The translations under genes were made by a program, and so were the position numbers. A stretch of DNA of 7,840 nucleotides from Candidatus Zixiibacteriota bacterium (GTDB taxonomy: Bacteria; Zixibacteria; MSB-5A5; CAIYYT01), in contig JAGLUH010000162.1 in NCBI GenBank assembly GCA_023134875.1, positions 1 to 7,840 on the forward strand, read 5' to 3'. The stretch's first letter is position 1. Each line of letters starts with the position of its first letter. The notes beneath the pieces were generated by a model. The model was not told the DNA's origin. It did no database searches and saw only the letters and a list, made by a program, of their open reading frames with translations. Of this stretch, positions 5,502-7,840 are shown one piece after another.

Positions 5502-6788
5502 TTGAACAAGACTGCAAGCAGCATGACAAAGAGCGGTATCGGCTATTCGGACGCCTCCGATGCGCGTATTCTGGAGCTGAATACTCTCTATGGCGCCAGC
5601 CACTACGCCCGCATGAACACTATCATCAGAAAAGCCGAGGGTGCCTGGTTGTATACCGGCGACGGGCGCAAGATTATAGACTGTCTGGCCGCTTACAGCG
5701 CCGCCAATCCCGGTCACCATCATCCCAGGATAGTGGCTGCCCTGACCAACGCTCTGCAGAAGGGATTTGGCTCGGTCATCTCCAATGTTGTCTATACCGA
5801 TACTGCCGCCCTGTTCCTGGAGAAACTCTGTAACCTGCTGCCGCAGCTTGCTCCCCGCTTTGGTGCTGGCGGCAATAAGGCGCTCTGCAAAAACGCCGGT
5901 GTGGAATCGGTCGAGACAGCGATCAAGCTGGCGCGTTATTACGGCTTCAAGCAGAAGAGCATTCCGGACGGCAAGCAGGAGATTATCGTCTTCAGTAACA
6001 ATTTTCATGGTCGCATGATTACTGAGGTCTCCTTTTCCACTAGTGAACATTATAAGGAAGGTTTCGGCCCCCTTACCCCCGGCTTCAGGACGGCGAGCTT
6101 CGGCAATCTCACTGAGGTGGAGAACCTGATCAACGACAACACCTGCGGCATCCTGGTAGAGCCGATGCAGGGCGAGGGGGGAATGTACATTCCGCCGCGG
6201 GGCTTCCTGAAAGGTCTCCGGGAACTGGCGGATAGGAATGACCTGCTGTTAGTATTCGACGAAATTCAGGTTGGCCTCGGCCGCACCGGCAGGGACTTCT
6301 GTTTCCAGCACGAGGGTGTTATTCCCGATGCCATCATCCTGGGCAAGGCCATATCGGGCGGCCTGGTGCCGCTGTCGGTGATGGTGACCAGCAGCGAATT
6401 GATGGACCTGGTTTTCCGACCGGGAACGGACGGTTCGACCTATGGCGGTTATCCGCTGGCGATGGTCGCGGGCCTGGCGGCACTTGGTGTCTTTCAAGAG
6501 GAAAAATTGTCAGCCAGGTCGGTGGAGACCGGCAAGTATCTGAAAGAAAAAATACTCGATATCGCCGAACGTTCCCCTTATGTCAAAGAGGTTCGCGGCA
6601 GCGGGCTGTTTATCGGTATCGAGATAAAAAAGGGTGATGCCACTGGTTATTGTGCGCAACTTCTGAATCTGGACATGCTCGCCAACGACAGCCATCACCA
6701 CACGATCAGAATCAGCCCGCCCCTGATCATCGACCGTAGCGAGGCTGATTACATCCTGGAACGGCTCGAAAAGGTTCTGGTCGATTGA
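5502..6788 (+). CDS. rocD: Ornithine--oxo-acid aminotransferase-like class III PLP enzyme
   Basis: The 428-residue product has the full length of the family. The predicted reaction is ornithine plus 2-oxoglutarate to glutamate-5-semialdehyde plus glutamate, in the cytoplasm, linking arginine/ornithine breakdown to glutamate and proline. The PLP-binding Lys is K282 (LGKAISGG) and the cofactor Asp is D253 (VFDEIQVGLGRTG). GSTYGG at 311-316 is the usual phosphate-binding strand. Comparison from memory with human ornithine aminotransferase places its specificity residues: Y35 (GASHY, for Tyr55), Y65 (AAYSAANPGH, for Tyr85), R171 (FHGR, for Arg180) and E225 (MQGEGG, for Glu235). This favours ornithine over 4-aminobutyrate or acetylornithine, although a lysine-acting relative remains possible. 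The start is TTG with GGAGG upstream. It is transcribed away from the protease operon from its own promoter. No clear terminator follows: a GCAGC/GCTGC hairpin at 6807-6823 lacks a T-run. Confidence 0.87.
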   Translation: MNKTASSMTKSGIGYSDASDARILELNTLYGASHYARMNTIIRKAEGAWLYTGDGRKIIDCLAAYSAANPGHHHPRIVAALTNALQKGFGSVISNVVYTDTAALFLEKLCNLLPQLAPRFGAGGNKALCKNAGVESVETAIKLARYYGFKQKSIPDGKQEIIVFSNNFHGRMITEVSFSTSEHYKEGFGPLTPGFRTASFGNLTEVENLINDNTCGILVEPMQGEGGMYIPPRGFLKGLRELADRNDLLLVFDEIQVGLGRTGRDFCFQHEGVIPDAIILGKAISGGLVPLSVMVTSSELMDLVFRPGTDGSTYGGYPLAMVAGLAALGVFQEEKLSARSVETGKYLKEKILDIAERSPYVKEVRGSGLFIGIEIKKGDATGYCAQLLNLDMLANDSHHHTIRISPPLIIDRSEADYILERLEKVLVD

Positions 6789-6868
6789 TTTCTGTGATTA
6801 TGGTGCGCAGCTATCGTTGCTGCTGGAAACAATTGTGTTGGTAAATGGTACAACTCATAAGAAAGATA

Positions 6869-6892
6869 CCTGATCCGGTATAAGGATTCAGG
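6869..6892. promoter_or_regulatory. Hairpin in the aminotransferase-to-propeller gap
   Basis: CCTGATCC (6869-6876) pairs with GGAT-T-CAGG (6884-6892) through eight pairs with one bulged T, around loop GGTATAA. It lies 27 bases before the next ribosome binding site and has no following T-run, so it is not a standard terminator. It may be an operator or a leader or processing structure. The 143-base gap shows no convincing promoter. Confidence 0.3.
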
Positions 6893-6931
6893 CGTCAAGA
6901 TGCGGTAACTGCTTTTTCGGAGGATATGATC

Positions 6932-7627
6932 ATGACAAAGGCTAAGTATGGTGTGATTCTGATTGCGATGATATTATCTGCCGGTGCACTGCTGGCGTTC
7001 AATGAACCGGGTGATTTTATTCTGGTCGACAACAATCGTGCTATCCAGATGCTGGGTAAGACCAACCCCTTTATCTCCACAAACCAACTGCCGGATACGG
7101 TGCCGCCATATTTCCCTCATCCGAAAGACCTCAGATTCAAAAACGAGAAATTTCATTTCATCACTATATCTCCCAGCGGTGAATTGATCGGGTTCGCCAG
7201 CGGCGAGGAGAATCAGTGGATTGGCCTGATGAATGTCAAGGAGAAGTACCTGAAGTTCCTCGCCTGGGGTATGCGGACGGAGTTTCTTGACTTGACCTTC
7301 TCACCCAACAGCAAGTATATCTCCTACACGTTTCATGGCCCCGACCATCGCACCAAGCTGATGATAATAGAGACCCCCGGTCGTGATGTCGCCAAACCGA
7401 AACCGCTCAATACCTGGTTTAAGACCATGAGAAACGGGGAACAGTTCGAGCCAATCGGCTGGGTGCAACCCGGCGATACCACTTTCTCGTTTACGGTGTC
7501 AGATTCAACGGGTAAGCTGATAGAGAAGATTGACCTGCCTTTGCACATCGACTGGAACAATCTCCCCGAACAAATGCGTAAGGAGAGAAGAAAGCCCTCC
7601 GGCGTCATTAAAACCGACGACCAGTAG
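6932..7627 (+). CDS. Secreted protein with WD40/TolB-like beta-propeller motifs, function unknown
   Basis: The 231-residue protein starts at ATG 6932, 8 bases after GGAGG (6919-6923). The in-frame ATG at 6926 is only 2 bases from that site and is rejected. Residues 1-22 are a signal peptide (MTKAKYG, hydrophobic core, likely cut after LLA). Three stretches look like propeller blades: 74-103 (FHFITISPSGELIGFASG), 118-149 (FLDLTFSPNSKYISYTFHG) and 172-202 (GWVQPGDTTFSFTVSD). The 'SPxGxxI' turn is typical of PD40/WD40 repeats. Three blades are too few for a closed propeller, so it may assemble as an oligomer or be a divergent sandwich. The C-terminus is strongly basic then acidic (RKERRKPSG, then KTDDQ). 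No sorting domain or catalytic motif is present. It lies 143 bases after the aminotransferase, probably as a separate unit or loose read-through. Confidence 0.8.
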   Translation: MTKAKYGVILIAMILSAGALLAFNEPGDFILVDNNRAIQMLGKTNPFISTNQLPDTVPPYFPHPKDLRFKNEKFHFITISPSGELIGFASGEENQWIGLMNVKEKYLKFLAWGMRTEFLDLTFSPNSKYISYTFHGPDHRTKLMIIETPGRDVAKPKPLNTWFKTMRNGEQFEPIGWVQPGDTTFSFTVSDSTGKLIEKIDLPLHIDWNNLPEQMRKERRKPSGVIKTDDQ

Positions 7628-7744
7628 TGCGTTTACTGATGTTTGTCGTACGGGTTTTTGTTATCGGTAATTGAGAAGTATGCCATCACTTGAATCGAGT
7701 CGCGTCGCCTCTGTGCACGGGATTCCGGTCAACGCTGTCTGACT
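7628..7744. other. 117-base spacer without recognised signals
   Basis: Between the propeller-like gene and the next partial gene I see no T-tailed hairpin and no well-spaced promoter. A run of five T residues (7652-7656) lacks a preceding stem. Confidence 0.5.
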
Positions 7745-7840
7745 ATGCGGATTTTTTTCGGGCGGAATTCCGACGCCTCCTTTATCGAGCGCGATCTAAA
7801 AATACTCAAATCCCGGCATCAGGTTCTTTCCCGCAATCTC
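7745..7840 (+). CDS. N-terminus of a probable glycosyltransferase (partial)
   Basis: An open frame from ATG 7745 runs off the window after 32 codons, starting MRIFFGRNSDASFIERDL and continuing KILKSRHQVLSRNL. The pattern 'hydrophobic strand, G-N-x-D/S, F-I-x-R-D-hydrophobic-x-x-L' is what I associate with the first Rossmann strand and helix of GT-B glycosyltransferases. There is no clear Shine-Dalgarno sequence; the frame is open back to a TGA at 7691-7693 but offers no better start. With only 32 residues the family call is tentative, though the coding call is fairly safe. Confidence 0.5.
   Translation, partial: MRIFFGRNSDASFIERDLKILKSRHQVLSRNL

Noticed and set aside
5403..6050. Minus-strand open frame of 215 codons opposite the aminotransferase
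   Set aside because: Antisense to a clear class III aminotransferase with conserved motifs.
6926..6931. ATG at 6926 as start of the propeller-like protein
   Set aside because: Only two bases from GGAGG; the ATG at 6932 has proper 8-base spacing.
1..7840. CRISPR array, tRNA or rRNA gene, transposase or toxin-antitoxin pair
   Set aside because: I looked for regularly spaced direct repeats, cloverleaf-like sequence and typical small paired genes on both strands and found none.

Overview
The window carries six protein-coding genes in two oppositely oriented blocks, two of them cut by the window edges, around a 742-base gene-free divergence zone. The source looks like a Gram-negative bacterium of the FCB superphylum or a nearby candidate phylum; Zixibacteria or a Caldithrix/Ignavibacteria-like lineage would fit. 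The main clue is the C-terminal 'NLPNPFNPTT ... SGIYFYRL ... KMMLLK' sorting domain on a secreted protease, together with several Sec-exported proteins, PKD/Ig modules and moderately GC-rich coding DNA with AT-rich spacers. The phylum is inferred; no rRNA or marker gene is present.

Left block, minus strand. Bases 1-1973 encode an M1-family zinc aminopeptidase with signal peptide, HExxH-x18-E zinc site, catalytic Tyr and the start of an Ig-like module; its C-terminus lies beyond base 1. It has a good sigma-70-type promoter (2020-2048) but no visible Shine-Dalgarno sequence. A two-gene operon lies upstream of it on the same strand. It encodes a small secreted protein of unknown function (4196-4759) and, 19 bases later, a matrixin-type metalloprotease with PKD, Ig-like and C-terminal sorting domains (2266-4176). 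A very strong intrinsic terminator (2177-2215) ends this operon. Between terminator and M1 promoter is a short coding-like stretch that may be a gene remnant.

Divergence zone, 4760-5501. It starts with an AT-rich part holding a perfect dyad (4803-4818). A 362-base segment (5079-5440) follows that contains six closely packed hairpins. Imperfect inverted repeats bound it, and an 8-base direct repeat lies near its ends. This is the least explained part of the window: a MITE-like or dispersed repeat element, a structured RNA, or both. A near-consensus promoter for the rightward gene lies inside it.

Right block, plus strand. Bases 5502-6788 (TTG start) encode a class III PLP aminotransferase in which the residues that define ornithine aminotransferase can be placed. 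Next comes a secreted 231-residue protein with three WD40/TolB-like blade motifs (6932-7627). The last 96 bases open a new gene whose N-terminus resembles a glycosyltransferase.

Taken together, the locus suggests extracellular protein and peptide breakdown (matrixin plus M1 aminopeptidase) next to amino-acid catabolism (ornithine/glutamate metabolism). That functional link is inferred from proximity only. The genes themselves belong to known families; the novel candidates are the hairpin element and the small secreted partner of the matrixin.
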